DNA from: Chrysomallon squamiferum
Lineage: Eukaryota; Mollusca; Gastropoda; Neomphalida; Peltospiridae
Reading direction: 5' to 3'
Length of the DNA: 64,000 nucleotides
Assembly: GCA_012295275.1 (NCBI GenBank)
Contig: CM022665.1
Coordinates: 18,512,650-18,576,649, forward strand
Shown here piece after piece: positions 1 through 14,194 of the stretch. The translations under genes and the position numbers were made by a program. The first letter of the stretch is position 1. Every line of letters starts with the position of its first letter. Below the pieces are notes generated by a model that worked only from the letters and a program-made list of their open reading frames with translations, did not search any database and was not told the origin of the DNA.

Positions 1-2111
1 ATTTATTCAATTACTTGGACATAAAAGAAAGAAAATAATTAAGATAGTAAGTCTGTTGTTGCATACAAGGGTCATGTGAAGAATTTGTAGACAATTGATC
101 CTCTAGATAATTAGTATTGAAAATTCTGCAGCATGCCAGCAAGTGTCTCTCTGTTTCTACATAGATTGGTGGCACCAAGCCAAACACTTTATCCACAGAG
201 TTTTGGACATCTTTATTAAACACTTTTTATGGTGGAGACTATTGTAGGTTAATGGAGACAGTCATTACAACCTAAGAATTGTCTGTACATTTTATCGTCT
301 GATAAAACTGCATAAAAATCAATTTAATATGGGGACAGGTCTGGCTAATTATACAGAAAGTAATTTCCATTCTCTGCATTCAGTTTTATACCATCATCAT
401 AGATAATCCACCAGCCTGATTGTGTAGGTTGCATCAGATTACAAAGATGTATGATAAAGAGACAGTCTACAGCAGCAGCGGAATGACATAATGCTGGTAT
501 CAATATTTATGAAACAGAAGTCAAGAAGAAAATATTTCTTAATCCTTTTGACTTAAGGTCTAATAACTAGAATATTATTTTGTATACACTAGATATTGAT
601 TCTTAATTGTTTTAATTCCACATAGAATATCGCCTAAATGAACAGTTAAAATATAGAAGAAATATTGGATTTTCGTTACATTGTGAAATAATTAATCCTT
701 GATGTTTATAATGTATGTATGTTTGTGTGTATGTTGGTCTGTCTCTCTCTATATATGTAATTGGTTTGTGCAGGATGCACAATGAAATATGAAATGACAT
801 TTTCTAAATGTCTGATTGTCTGGCTTTTCTTAAGATATTATTTTGCAGGATATTGATAATTTTTATATTTTTCTGGTTAATGTATTTCTGAGTTTAAAAG
901 AAATATATTCTGTTTAATAAACATGACTTAAATACATTGATTCTCTGACTGTTTCTTTGATAACGAACATTTACTAATTTTGACATTTACTCTTCAGTTG
1001 AAACACATTACTATTTATTATTTTTTTTCACTAGGCAAACATGTTTTTGTTGTTGTTGTTGTTTTGTTTGTTTTCTCAACTTGAAATTCCCAGTGGACAG
1101 CTTAGACCCTGACTTTTTGTCTCCAAATTAGATTAATCAGCATTTATCACTGGGTTAATCTCATTCTTGAGTACATTCTTTTACAATTTTGTTTTTTTGG
1201 TTTTTTTTGTTTGTTGAGATTCACCAACTTATGAATTTTCTTATTTCTCACCTCCAAATTTTCATTTTTTAAATTTTAACATCATTTAACATAAAATTAT
1301 AATCATTTTGTTTCATATTAAGAGAAATTCACAGCCAATCACTCCCCCCACCAAAAACAACACCCACCAACAAAACCACATATATATATATATAAAAACA
1401 AGAAAAGAAAAGAAGCTATTAACATTTTAATTAATATATTTTTGTTTAAATTGAATTATTTTTTTAGTCTGCACATAAAATTATAAAATATTCTGCCTAG
1501 CATAGTGTTTGTGAAATGTAATCTAAAAAAAAAACATTCCCAAAAACCAAACAATATCTTTCCTTGCAAACATGTTTATTTTCATGTTGTTAATTTTGAA
1601 ACAATTCACTGATACGAGAAAACTCGGAATGGAATGCAAGTTCACACACAATGCTGATGGTTTTGATTGCTTACTTTGTGATTTATGATTTTTGTGTTTG
1701 TCCTGACTCAAATATCACAGCTAATCAGTCGAATGAATTGGTGGTCTAGGATTAATTTCTCTTTTGTTTGACTGCCAAAACTGTTCATTCCTTTCCTCTC
1801 TGATATATATCTCTTTCACATGCAGTGCAGGGCTCCTTTGTTTGGCAAATTCTTCAAAATAACTTTGCTGTTAAAAATGAAATAGATTTAGACTTGCATG
1901 CTTTTCTGGTGATGCACAAGATACTTCAGTTGCTTATGGTGTTAGGAGATGAAGACAGTTGATATTTATCAGTTCAGAAAGTGTGAAAGAAAGAAATGTT
2001 ATGACTTTTATGTAATTGAATGTATGTCTGTTTATTTTTATTTAAAGAATTATTAGGAAAGAGATTTTGGAATTAATTTTATGGTGATATTATATTTAGC
2101 ATGAATATTTA
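1..2111. other. AT-rich DNA without a recognisable gene
   Basis: Ordinary complexity with short T and A runs, a (TTG)n run near 1043-1066 and a short (AT)n at 1379-1394. No exon with both splice signals and protein-like coding was found on either strand. Confidence 0.6.
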
Positions 2112-2330
2112 ATGATATCAACAGAAAAAAAGTTTTTTACATTCACACATACACACATACATGGAAAAATACACTCAGATATACATATTCACATATATTA
2201 CACACACACACACAGATACATACATTTATACACATATACCCAAATAAAAAACACACACACACACACATACACATACATAAACACACTCAGACACACACAT
2301 ACACACACACAAATACATGTAGATAGAAAA
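2112..2330. repeat. (AC)/(ACAT)n microsatellite cluster
   Basis: Interrupted AC and ACAT runs. The open frame across it is only Thr/His/Ile/Tyr low complexity. Confidence 0.9.
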
Positions 2331-3489
2331 ACATGTCTTGGCCTTTATTTAACAGTTGTATGAGACTGGCTAGAAAGAAAAATACCTCAAGTATCAGGTT
2401 CATTCCAGAGTTGTTGGTGCCCCTAGCACACTGATATCAACACCCCGACTTACTGTCATGAAATTTCCTTTAAGACATGTCACACACACATACACAAATA
2501 CATGGAGACAAGACCTTTGCTTACCATCATAGAATTTGCTTTGTGATTTGCTTTTGACTTCAGAATCATCATAACAGAAATAATTAAAAATGAAACTTTA
2601 GAAAATCTGTCTCCACTCAAAGTATTTTTATATTTGGGTGGGAGGGGGTTATTTTATTTATTATTTTAACATTGTATTTGGAACATCACAACCCTGTGAC
2701 AAACGTGTACTGATCTTATCACATTCTTATTACTTCTTATTACCTACATACATATATTGGCATCTTATTACACACACACATGCACATATATATGTATGTA
2801 TCCCATTCTTATTATATATATATATATGTATGTCAGTATAAGTGCGTGTGTGTGTCTATATATCAAATTTACATTTAACATCCCTTACAACATATCTGTT
2901 TTAAGAAGAAAAAAGAATCATCTCTTTTCCCCTTATTTTACTGTTCTTGAATATTTCACTGTTGTCCTTTGTTAAAATATTAAGAGATAACAACAAGTGG
3001 CATATTTTTGCTGTGGATTTTCATAAAATGAATTCTTATTCTTTAGACAAAAACTGTACCTAATGTATTTTCCATTTTTTTCTTTTACAAAACACAAATT
3101 TTTTTTTTTTAAAAAGCAAAAAAAAAAAAAAGGTTTCATAACAAACAATTTGTTGGTACCAATAGGTAATCTAAATATATTTGCTGATGTGAATGTTGAA
3201 CAGGTCAGCTGTTAAATATTTAACTGAATTCGTATATAAATTTTGTTTTCTTGGAATATAATTGCTTTCCTCAGTTATTTGTCTCAGAGATGTCAAAAAT
3301 GTTTCAGACCACTAAATATCCAATGAAGCCTAAATCTTGAGAGAGGAACACTATGTAATTATTTGTCTAAGAATGTAAAGAAATGTCAGTATGTTTCCAC
3401 ATTAAGAACTGATAGGTTGCAGAACACTATTTATTGTCTAATGTTTCATAGATGTTTCCCCTTAAGACATGTTGTTATACATGCAGATG

Positions 3490-3852
3490 ATAATCATACT
3501 GAAAATGATTGATATTGATATTATTGATATTGAAATTACTGATATTGATGATATTGATACTGATATTATTGATATTGATAATGATATTGAAATTATTGAT
3601 ATTCATAATGATATTGAAATTATTGATACTGATATTATTGATAATGATCCTGAAATTACTGCTTTTGATATTGATAAAGATATTGATAATATTAAAATTA
3701 TGAATAATGATATTATTGATATTGAAATTATTAATATTGATAACAGTATCCCAATTATTGATTCTGATAATGATATTGAAATTATTAATGCTGATAATGA
3801 TACTGAAATCATTGATATTGATAATGATACTGAAATTACTGATGCTGATTAA
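3490..3852 (+). repeat. GATATT-based minisatellite
   Basis: Repeats of 'gatattgatattgaaattat' with 6-, 12- and 18-base sub-periods. Because the unit is a multiple of three, several frames stay open, giving an Ile/Asp/Glu-rich reading in one and Ile/Leu in another. With parallel open frames in more than one phase and on the minus strand, I take it as repeat, not gene. Confidence 0.8.
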
Positions 3853-4679
3853 TAGTGATATTATTTTAGATTGTATAGCATGTTGTCTTTGGCTCTGCTG
3901 TAATAATTGTGCAATGTTATATACTTACATTTGTATTAAAATTATATTTCATTTTAAGAAGAAAATTCAGTATTAAAGATAGAAATTTAAATGTTTATAT
4001 TTTGCTGGTATATATTGTAAGTAATCATTTTGTGTGAATTTTGTAAAGAAATTTCAGATTAGTTTAAAAACATGAAATGTGATTTTTATTGTTTTATTTT
4101 GGTTCTTAAAAAAAAAATATATATATATGAATTTAGATTCTAATATAACCTTCTCAAAAAATAAGAATAAAGAAATAAATAAATATAATAAAAAAAAAAT
4201 AAAAAACGTCATTGAAAATAAACATTATAAGTAAATAATTATAAATTAAAGTAAAAAATTAGTTCTGTGCTGATTCTAAGAAACCAACGTTTCATGATAT
4301 TTACAAATCCAGTTTAAAATTAAGCTCACAGACTAAGACTAGGGCAGATATTTTGCTTTCAGTAGTGTCATATTGATTGTTAGTCAACTATCTTTCTTAA
4401 TTTAATGCGTGTATAAAGTTAGTGGTTACACTTGATAAATGAGCTGTTGTTTGCAAATATTTTGATGGCACCCATGCATTGAATATTACCCTGCAGCATA
4501 ATTAAATCATATAATGATGATCTTTCATGACTGATTTGTTTGTAATGAGAGAAAATCGATTAATCTGAAATAAAATAGAGCGTGTTACTCAGTTTTTGAA
4601 ATAACTCAAGGTTTTTTGAATTTAGTGATATATATATATTTATTTCCTTTTTTATTTTTTTATTTTTTGAAATCAAAGA

Positions 4680-5240
4680 AGCAACAAAAACATCAATGAA
4701 ATAAAATGTTTGTGTGTGTGTTAAAAACATCTATGGAAATGTTAAGATTATTTTAACTTACTTAAAAGTAAAAACTCAAATTAGTTCTTACAAAAAAAAT
4801 TAAAATGTAATACAGCAAAATATTTGAAATGTTTAAAAAGTTAGAAGAGTACTGAAAAACATCAGTGAAAATGAAAATAAAATATTTAAAAAGTTATAAA
4901 TTAATATACTGAAAAACATCAATGGAAATTGAGATTAAAAAAAAAGAAGAGAAAAAAAGGTTAAATATCTGTATGTTGAAAGGCATTTTCGTGAACATGA
5001 AAGGATAAATCAAATTCATTGTTTTTATTAGGAAAAAGTGATAATATGATAACAGTTACTGGAAATGAAAAAAAAAAAAGACCTGAAAAGTGTAATATAA
5101 CCCAAATTAAATAATTTCAATTTTTTTTAAAATTAATGTTTTGAAAAACACTTTAAGAATAAATGAAAATATTATCATAAAATTACTCAGATAAAATAAC
5201 AATTTAAAAAAAAAAGTCATTTGTTGAAATCAAGAAGAAA
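4680..5240 (+). repeat. loose 'gaaaaacatcaatggaaat' repeat cluster
   Basis: Four or more copies of 'aaaaacatc-atg-aaatga' followed by 'aaaatatttaaaaagtta' at irregular 40-130 base spacing (about 4686, 4724, 4855, 4913, with weaker ones to 5160). Confidence 0.5.
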
Positions 5241-7974
5241 GAAAGGTTATCGTCTCCACTGTGCAGATCCTTCTAGTAATTGAGTTTGTCTTGTCTGACA
5301 GTTTTGGGCTGAGTTCGCAGAGAAGCTGTGAAAACTCATTTCTCCTGTCACCACAGACCTGTCGGCATGAGAAGCAATCACACAGTATCAATTATTTAGT
5401 AATCCGCAGGTTTCTAATGGTAATGCTGTATTATGACAAGAACTGTAGTTTGTCACAAAAGATGAATGTAACTGTATTAAGCACCAGATTCTGGGTTGGT
5501 TGTATGTTTCCTGTGGCAATTTAAGTAGGTATAGGGGATTTTTTATTATTATTATTTTTTTTTTAAAATTTTAAATGCTCTTGGACAAAATGTGACCAAA
5601 ATAATATATATTATTATTATTATTTTTACTACTGTGGTTTTTATTGATATTGAAGTCTTGTTAGTACTTTTTTAAAATAACGTGGTTGACACATACATTA
5701 TTGAAGTTAGTCTTTGAAATTGTAAAATTGTAAGCTATGAATTTGTTGATAATAATAATAATTTTAACAGTAACATCAACAACATCAGCAACAGTCAATC
5801 AATTAATAAATGAATGAATGAATCAGTAATAACAATAATAATAATAACAACCGCAGTAATAATAATATCATCATCATCATTTATTTATTTATTTATGTCA
5901 CTTTGTTTTTAGTAATATGTAATATCTATATAATGTGTGACTGTATAACATTTACATATATATTTTTTTAAACATATCTAGTCTCATAATTTCATAAATA
6001 TTTAGTATACAACTTGTTAACAGATATTTATGCTGTTTAAGGTAAAAAAAAAAACCCACAAATAAGCAAATTAATTACAATTCCAAAAATGTGTTTTCAG
6101 CTAGTACTGTTTTCTGTTCATTGTTATCTGTAAACTGTCAAAAAAAAAAAAAAAAGTCATTTTTAATCTGTGGAATATTTAAGAGAAACAGCAATCCCAT
6201 AGGCATACCAAACTGAATATTCTTGGTCCTTCCATTTGACATAGAAATATTTTAGCTTTGAGGTTCTTGTATTATCTGATACTCAACTTAAACAAACAAC
6301 ATAGCTGGCATGATTTTTATTACAGTTACTTTGTATTTTAACAGAAATGACTTACAAAATATAACTTACATGTTTAAAAAGAGAATGAGAAATTAAACTA
6401 ATGTTACTATGTTAACAATATTGTAATGGTGGGTGTGAAAAATCTTTAACAGAGTACACATCAATATTATCATCATTGTTCCAGTTACATATCACTATTT
6501 CTTCCATTTTTTTTCTTTCTACCTCATCATGCTAATAATAAAAAATAAAAACTGTTGTAAATTTTTTTCCTATGACAAATATTAATAATTTTATTATTTC
6601 TGTTGCATATAGTAAAATACACACAAACACACGCACAGACTTTAATAACCTAACCTCCTCCAAACATTTGTAGTACCTGTATTGCACATTCACATACAGA
6701 TGCACATACACACTCAGACACACACAGACAGAGACACATACAGACACTCAAACAATAATCTCCTGAAATGAACATGCAGTATAAATATTGCTTATGACTG
6801 TAATGGTGACAGTAACTGAAAGAAGAACCAACAAGAACAAAAACAAACATAAAAATGTGGCTGTTAAATACAGGTTTGCATATTGTTAATTATTATTTTT
6901 CTCTGGTTGTGTATCACAGTTATGAAACTGTCAGGTTTGATCTATTCTATAAGTAATACTTTGATAGCTACTGCTAGTAAGAACATTCTGATTCTGAAAA
7001 CAAACACATCCATTTTCTGAAGATTGACCCTTATAAAATGAGATCAATGATACAAAAACAAAGTGTACATATATATGTATAAAACCATTTTTAAAACCAT
7101 TTTTGGTTTTGTTAGAGTCTTTTACATTTATGTTTTACTCTGTTTCATCCTTTTACTTTTGGAAACTTAAATACTATTATTATTATAATTATCATCATAT
7201 TAAAAATCATCATCATCATCATATTATCATTATCATTATTATTACAGTCATTATTATTATTATTGCTATTGTTGTTTTATTTTTTTAATAAAAATTTTGG
7301 TTAGTTATAAAATATTAAATCTTTATCACACGAAGCTGAAATACAACTTTTACAGGTACCTACATACACACACAAACTTACTTGTACGTAGATACATCAA
7401 TCCATGCATCCATCTATAAATACATATCACTGTACATATATACATAAAAATAAACACATACACACACATACATAAATATATACATACAAATGAGTATGTG
7501 TGTGCATTAGCATATTTCTGCAGACAAATTTTTATTATTATACATTTATATATATATTTTTTTATTTCAGAGTAAACTTCAAGTTAAATTTGTTCTGAAC
7601 ATTCATCTATTCAGATGAATATTTTTCTATTATATAAGTAATGTTATGGTGTCATGTAGTTTCATTTTGATCCAGATATGTGTACTATTGTTATTATTAT
7701 TGTTTTTATTGTTATTTTTATTATTATATGATCATGATCATTATCATTATGATTCTTCTTTTTCTTTGTCTTATTATTAACATTTTAATGATGATAATAA
7801 TAATATTATTTTATTGATGTTATTAAATAACTCAGAATATATGTCTAAATATTCTTTGCTTCAAAAAAGAGTTATTTCTTACAAATGAAGATTTTTGTTG
7901 ATCCATCTAACAAAGTATTACTTTTAAGATTTAACCTTATTTTATAAATCAAAAAAAATAAAAATAGAAGAGAG
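5241..7974. other. non-coding DNA with TAA/CAT and AC microsatellites
   Basis: 5240-5530 is a more complex island with an 87-codon open frame that is not protein-like. Beyond it lie TAA/TCA triplets (5745-5895), an AC cluster (6610-6750), TTA/CAT triplets (7165-7285), ACAT runs (7360-7500) and TTA triplets (7690-7830). No gene seen. Confidence 0.6.
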
Positions 7975-8033
7975 AGAGAGAGAGAGAGACACACACACAC
8001 ACACACACACAGAGACACACACACACACACAGG
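7975..8033. repeat. (AG)n(AC)n compound microsatellite
   Basis: An AG run followed by two AC runs separated by 'agag'. Confidence 0.95.
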
Positions 8034-8039
8034 GAATTA

Positions 8040-8470
8040 CATTATTAAAAACATATTAAATACACTTTTATCACAGCAAGGAATTCATGACCATTTCTGT
8101 TTAACATTATTTATTTCATTGATATGATTGTAAAAAAAACATTAAACAAACCAATACCATAGCAAGGAACCTTTGATGATTTTTCTTTAACAAAGAATTA
8201 CATTATTTCTTTCATTGACATGATTGTAAAAAGCATATTAAACACACTAATATCATACAAGAAATGCATTACAAAAAATTACATTATTTTATTAACTGAC
8301 TGTAAAAAGTATATTAAAGAAACCAGTATTATAGGAAGGAATCTTAGACAAAAAAAAAAAAAAAAAAAAAAGAAAAGAAATGTATATCTCATTTCTTTCA
8401 GTTATTGTAAAAAAAGCGTATTAAACACACCAATATCCATGACCATTTCTCTTAAACACACTCTGAATGC
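8040..8470 (+). repeat. five-copy ~80-105 bp tandem array
   Basis: The anchor 'gattgtaaaaagcatattaa' with 'acacaccaatatcatagcaa' and 'ggaat' recurs at about 8050, 8126, 8222, 8300 and 8405. A 30-base poly-A has expanded inside the fourth copy. Confidence 0.85.
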
Positions 8471-9096
8471 TTGCAGGCATCATAGACTGTTAGTGATTTG
8501 GGGTTTTCAGAATTCCATTTAAGCCAATAAATCTCCATCAGCTGGCAAAAAGAAAAGTGCCTGTGTTTCTTAGATAAGCTGGATCAAAAGCTAACATCAA
8601 TCTGAATACGTGGCAGGGTTTGTCTACAACTGTGCACATGTTTGATTGTCAAATAATGGCTTCCATTTCTGGTATTGTAAATTGACTAAGAGTTTGTGAA
8701 ACGCAGCAAATGTCATTCTTCAGCATCATTTCTTTACTGACATCTCTTCATATTTGCTAAAAACTGATGGCAAAATTCATCACCCAAAAAAAAAAAAAAA
8801 AAAACCATCAGAGTATAAACATATATATATATATATATACACATATATATATATTCTGCTAGTATGTTTTTATGTTGTTAAACTAAAAATGACAGTTTAT
8901 GGATTTTGGTGTGTTTTCCTTGATATCTTACTTTATTATTATTATTCCTAATTTTTTTGAAAATGAATAAACAATTTATCCTTACAAATTGTTAAACACT
9001 GCTAATGGAATATCTGTGTGAAAAAAACATGAGTTCATATTGATTTTGCACTCAGCATTTATTTTTTTTTTTTTTGTTATGTCTATTTATTGTTTT

Positions 9097-9133
<37 letters not shown>

Positions 9134-9550
9134 AATAAATAAAGAAATTGATGAAAACCAAAATTTTCTGAATATCAAATCATAATAACAAAACATAGGA
9201 CTAAACTTTTATAATCTTTCTCAAAAAAAATAAAAAATAAAAATAAAATAAATATAATTTTTTTTTTTTTAAATTAAATTAAAAAAAAAAAATTAGTTAT
9301 TGTAAATCTCCTAGTATCAGTCACAACAGATATTATTAAAATGAAACAGAATCCTTGATACACACCACAGTTATCTAATTTCATCCTCCCACATTTTCTA
9401 AAGCAAGTCTTCTTGTAAGAAGCTTAATTTTACAGAGAGATTTAAAAAAAATTTTGTTTCAATGTTTTAAAATTTTGATTAACCATATTAAGAACCAAAT
9501 TAAAAATCTCTGTGTGGATGTGAGTGTATGTGTGTATATGTTTTTATGTG

Positions 9551-9585
<35 letters not shown>

Positions 9586-10865
9586 CATGCGCGAAGAAGT
9601 GGGTAAACTAAAAAATACATTTTTGAATATTAAAAGAAAACATTCTTACAAATAAATAACTTTCTGTGTTATATCTTATGAGCGTTTAATTTTTATATTA
9701 TTTTTTTTAATTATTTTTTAAATTGATTACTGTAATGTGTATAGTATCAACCCTATCAGATGTAGTTTAAATAAAAGAAGTAATATTACTGAGAACAGAA
9801 AACATTTTCCCATGATTAGTTCCAGTTAAGATGGATTTCAGAAGTAATATTTGTTAAATTACAAAATGATTTTTTAATAGTGATCTGTGGGAATCTTAAT
9901 TTTAAAACCATGAAACAAACATTAATTTATCTCTCTGTATGTCAGTCTACTGTCTATCTGTCTCCTTCTCACTCTTTGTATCTTTCTGTTTCTCTCTGTC
10001 TCTGTGTCTGTCTGTTTCTCTCTCAACATATTTAAAACAAATTAGCTGGAAAAACTCATTGATATTTGTATAAACACTAGTGCTTTAAAAATAATTCCAA
10101 CCAAGATGACATTTTCAAAATAACAGTAGATATACTGAAGAAAAATTCATTAGGGTAATAAAAAACCCAAATGTTTTTAATTTTTAATAGAAAGTCATTT
10201 ATCATATGGTTCCACCATATTTCAGAAGAATTCCTTTGACATTTAAGAGATGAATTAATTCCTGAGCTAAGAAAGAAAGAACATTTTGGATTTTGACAAG
10301 CCTTTTTTTTTTTTAAATTTTAAATTTTAATTTTTTAATTTTTTTTTAATTGATAGCTGTTTGACAAATGCAAAGAAACCAATAAATACCATGTATATGA
10401 TGATATTATTAGAACAGAAAAATATCAGCTTCAAAATATTAAACTGTACCCTTCTGATATATTTTATGATTGAATAAGATTAGCCAACAATAACAACAAA
10501 TAAATAATTTAAAAAAAAAAAAAAAAAAAAAAATATTAATAAATGAAATGAAATTAAAAAGAAATAAATAATTAAAAAAAAAGTTAAAAAAAAAAAAAAA
10601 CCTTTTCCATTTCTCCCCTTGGTATAATTAAAAGGTAAAATATTTATTTCTAGACATTATTTCAGTAATAATGATAATAATAATAATAATAAAAAGAAGA
10701 AGAAGAAGATGAAAAAGCAAAGAAAAAAAAAGAAAAAAGAAAAATAATAAATAACCCTACATAAAATTTTTATTAAAAATATTTGACAAGAAACACTAAT
10801 ATTGTATTTCAGTTTTTAATTTGGCTCTTTGCTTAAATGATTTTCATAAGTCATTCCTTTCTCAA
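8471..10865. other. complex island followed by A/T-rich filler
   Basis: 8475-8760 has higher complexity and no repeats, so it is a weak regulatory candidate. From 8780 on there are poly-A/poly-T blocks (9059-9290, 10300-10340, 10510-10610), (AT)n, a (TG)n at 9555-9583, TCTG/TCTC at 9930-10025, and TAA/AAG triplets (10665-10740). No gene seen. Confidence 0.6.
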
Positions 10866-11215
10866 AGTCTAGCAACATTAATATTAATATACTTTATTTT
10901 CTAGCAACATTAATATTAATACATTTTATTTCCTAGCAACATTAAAATGAGATTTTATTTTCTGCATCATTAATATTAAATTTTATTTTCTAGCAATACC
11001 AATATTAGATTTTGTTTTTGAGCAACATTAATATTACATTTTATCTTACAGTTTATTTTCTAGCAATATTTAATATTTTATAAAAAAAAATACTTTATTT
11101 TCTAGCAACATTAATATTACATTTTTTTTTCTTTTTAGCAACATTATTATTAGATTGTCTAGCAATATTAATAATAATTTTTCTAGTGATATTAATATTA
11201 GATTTCATTATGCAT
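10866..11215 (+). repeat. 'tctagcaacattaatatta' array
   Basis: About ten copies of a 30-40 base unit 'ttttattttctagcaacatt' plus 'aatatta', becoming more diverged to the right. Each unit contains a short T-rich tract ending in TAG, a weak acceptor-like motif. Confidence 0.9.
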
Positions 11216-11639
11216 ATCCCTTCTTTAGTAAGCTAAATGAATATATTTTCTGACAAATAATATTTTGAACAAATATTGATGACTGGCATAAAATTAATCT
11301 TAGTGAAATGAACTTGGACAGTTCCAGTTGATACTAACAATGCTGAAAGAAGAATTCTTCATATATATATATATATATATGCTGATTAACCACAGTCCTT
11401 AAAAAGATAATTTAATGATATTTGTTTACAAGTAAACTTCAGTTCCTATGGGCCCATGGTTATGGAGAGTTCACTTCTTTGATATTCTGCTGGAGATAAA
11501 AAAAAAAAATTAAATAATAATAATAAATAAGAAAAAATAAAAATTAAAAAAGATATATGTTTGAAAAGCAACATTGCACACAAAAAACATAACCAACTTA
11601 CTTTTATTTTTTTATTTAAAATACAAATTTTCATATAAC

Positions 11640-12235
11640 ATCTACTTTATCAGCTGTCATTTTAGGAAATATATTTAAAATGATTAAAAATCATAAAGGA
11701 AATATTAAAATATGATCACTTTTTAGACACATTTTTACTTGCCTATTTCTTTTATTTCCTTAACAACACAGAAGATCTTCACAATCCACACAACTCTAAC
11801 TGTTTTTGTGCTATGTATAATGGAGAAAAACATGGAATTAATTTCTCTGCTTTGTTCATGTGACAAGGCTGTGACATTTTGTTGGTTGTTGATGTGTCAT
11901 GAAAACTGATAGTTTCCTGTCAGCATCATTGTTGTTGCCGTTGATCAAATTTATTAAACTTGTGTCTCAAAGAGTCTTGTTGCTATGGAATCTCCACTTC
12001 ATCGTCCATAACAACAGCAGTGAAAACTTTGCCAAATTGAATGGCAGGGAGGACACAAAACAGTTTGATTAGTTTTACAAGGTGCTTTATTTCGTGGAAG
12101 CCAAAACACCATTTTAAAATGGTCCTGTGTAATATGCTATGATGTTTACCTCACTGATGGGAGAGTTAGAGGAGTTTGCTGATTGGAAAATACAAAGAAA
12201 TGTCAGTCTAAAATCCATTAATTAATTTCACTCTG
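11640..12235. other. non-repetitive complex island
   Basis: Balanced-composition sequence between two arrays, with no open frame of note and no convincing exon. It is a candidate conserved non-coding element. Confidence 0.35.
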
Positions 12236-12239
12236 TCAT

Positions 12240-12311
12240 ATCTTTTTTTTTTCTTCTTCTTTTCTTTTTTTTTTTGAGGCTTTAAAAAAGATTACAAAGG
12301 TCCCTTCTCAG

Positions 12312-12350
<39 letters not shown>

Positions 12351-12423
12351 AGGCAGTGAAGGAAATTATATCTTTCCTATCTTTTTTTTTTTGTAGCAAT
12401 GAAGGAGATTTTATCTGTCCCAT

Positions 12424-12454
<31 letters not shown>

Positions 12455-12950
12455 GGTTTTGGCAGTGAATCTCATCTGTCTCTCTCCATTTTTTTTTGTT
12501 GTTGAGGAAATTATATGTGTTCTGTTTTTTTTTTCTTTTTTCTGAGACAGTGAAGGAGATTTCATCTGTCCCATCTCTGTCTGTTTTCTTTTTCTTTTTT
12601 TGGAGTCTGTGAAGGAGGTTATATTCAGTTCCATTTCTTTTCTTTTTTTTTTTTTTTTTTTTTTTTCTTTTTTGTTGCAATGAAGGTGACTAGATTACAT
12701 CTGTCCCAACTCTCTCTCTTTCTTTTTTCTTTTCTTTTCTGACCAATCTCTGTTTTTTATTTTTTTTTATTTAAAAAAATATTTTTTACTTATTTATTTA
12801 TTTATGTTTTTGAGTCAGTAAAGATTACATTTGTCCCATCTTTTCTTTCTTTCTTTTTTTCATGCAGTGAAGGAAATTACATGTCCAATCACTTTTTTTT
12901 GTTTCTTTTTTTGTTTTGAGTCTGTGAAGGCGATTACATCTTCTGGGTCC
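12240..12950 (+). repeat. poly-T/'gcagtgaaggagattacatc' array
   Basis: About eleven units of 'gaggcagtgaaggagatt', 'acatctgtcccatctc' and a poly-T spacer of very variable length (up to ~38 T at about 12312-12349). Minus-strand open frames here are Lys-rich artefacts of the poly-T. Confidence 0.9.
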
Positions 12951-12954
12951 ATCT

Positions 12955-13491
12955 ATTGTTCAGTGGTCTTATCTAGTTTTATGTACAGCTGAGAGTTTGT
13001 AGAAAGTAAAAAATGAGCTGCTTTTATTCTGGATCACAGACTTTTGTGCCAAGAATGAACTATGACAATCAATCTGGAACTTAATTTGGTCCAAGACAGA
13101 ATACCGTTCATCTCCATTTAGAGTGATACATTGAGTCCTGTTTGAAAGAACATGCTTGTAATTCAAATAGATTGTAAAGTATTTTTTTATATTGTTTTTC
13201 TTTGATGTACATAATAAAATAGATAATAACAAAGGCATGTTCATCTGAAATAATGCCAGGACTGTTATGCAGCTGTGTTGTAACATTGCTATATGAAACC
13301 ATTTCAAACATCTTTACAGCCTTTGAAATACAAAATTAGATTTTATGAGTAACTTTGGTTTAAGCAATAAAGTGTTTATTATAAATATAGAAATATCTAA
13401 ATTTACAGCTAGTTTTGATTTTTATACTTGATAGATAACTTAAAGCAAATTTATTATTTCTCTGTTTCTTTTTGCATTAATGGTATTATTA

Positions 13492-13522
<31 letters not shown>

Positions 13523-14190
13523 TTTAAATTAAAAAACTAAAATATATGGATTTACTTTTTCTGTTACTTCAGTATTCAGAATCTAATGTTTGTACCATAA
13601 CTGGTTCTAAAATATAGCTTTATAGCTGTAATAATACTTAATTTACATTTGAATAATTATCATATATGCAATTCTAGCAGATAATTAATATATATTTTAT
13701 ATCCATCATGCATTCACAAATAAATATACATTAAACAACAACAGCCACAGAAATATACAGGGAAGTACATACCATATACTTTATTAATCAAATCTATCAC
13801 CAAACACTGGAGAGCTTTGATCCAACATCCTTTCAAACTGTACATCGCACTTGTAACAATTTAATTTGCATTAGCGCTAATCTCGTGTATCTTGGAACAA
13901 TTCTGTTCTAATTGGTCAGAAAGTGAAACCTCCTGTTAAACGACAAGTCAACGGAAATATGCGAAAACTGAGAAAAATCAAAGAGGAAACAAATCAATGC
14001 AGAAGTCTCAGCATCCACCACTAGATCATCATTGTTGTGACAGTAAATCTTCCAGCTACCTTTTTACAACTGACTGCAGATACATCATATTTTTAATTTC
14101 TCTATCTCTTTACTCTCTTTCCATTACGCTAAAGGATTATTACCTCTTTGCCCAGCCGCAGTCATTTTCGCAAATTTGAAATTGAAATAT
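12955..14190. other. moderately complex DNA, no supported gene
   Basis: A minus-strand 112-codon open frame at 12969-13307 has no recognisable motif and no splice context. 13480-13525 is (TTA)(TTTA)n. 13780-14000 is a complex stretch with some GC. Nothing more can be supported. Confidence 0.5.
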
Positions 14191-14194
14191 GAGG

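Noticed and set aside
12377-12680. Lys-rich minus-strand open frames
   Set aside because: Created by poly-T spacers of the tandem array and out of register between units.
12969-13311. Minus-strand frames of 67 and 112 codons
   Set aside because: Two overlapping frames, no motif, no splice context, codon content like background.
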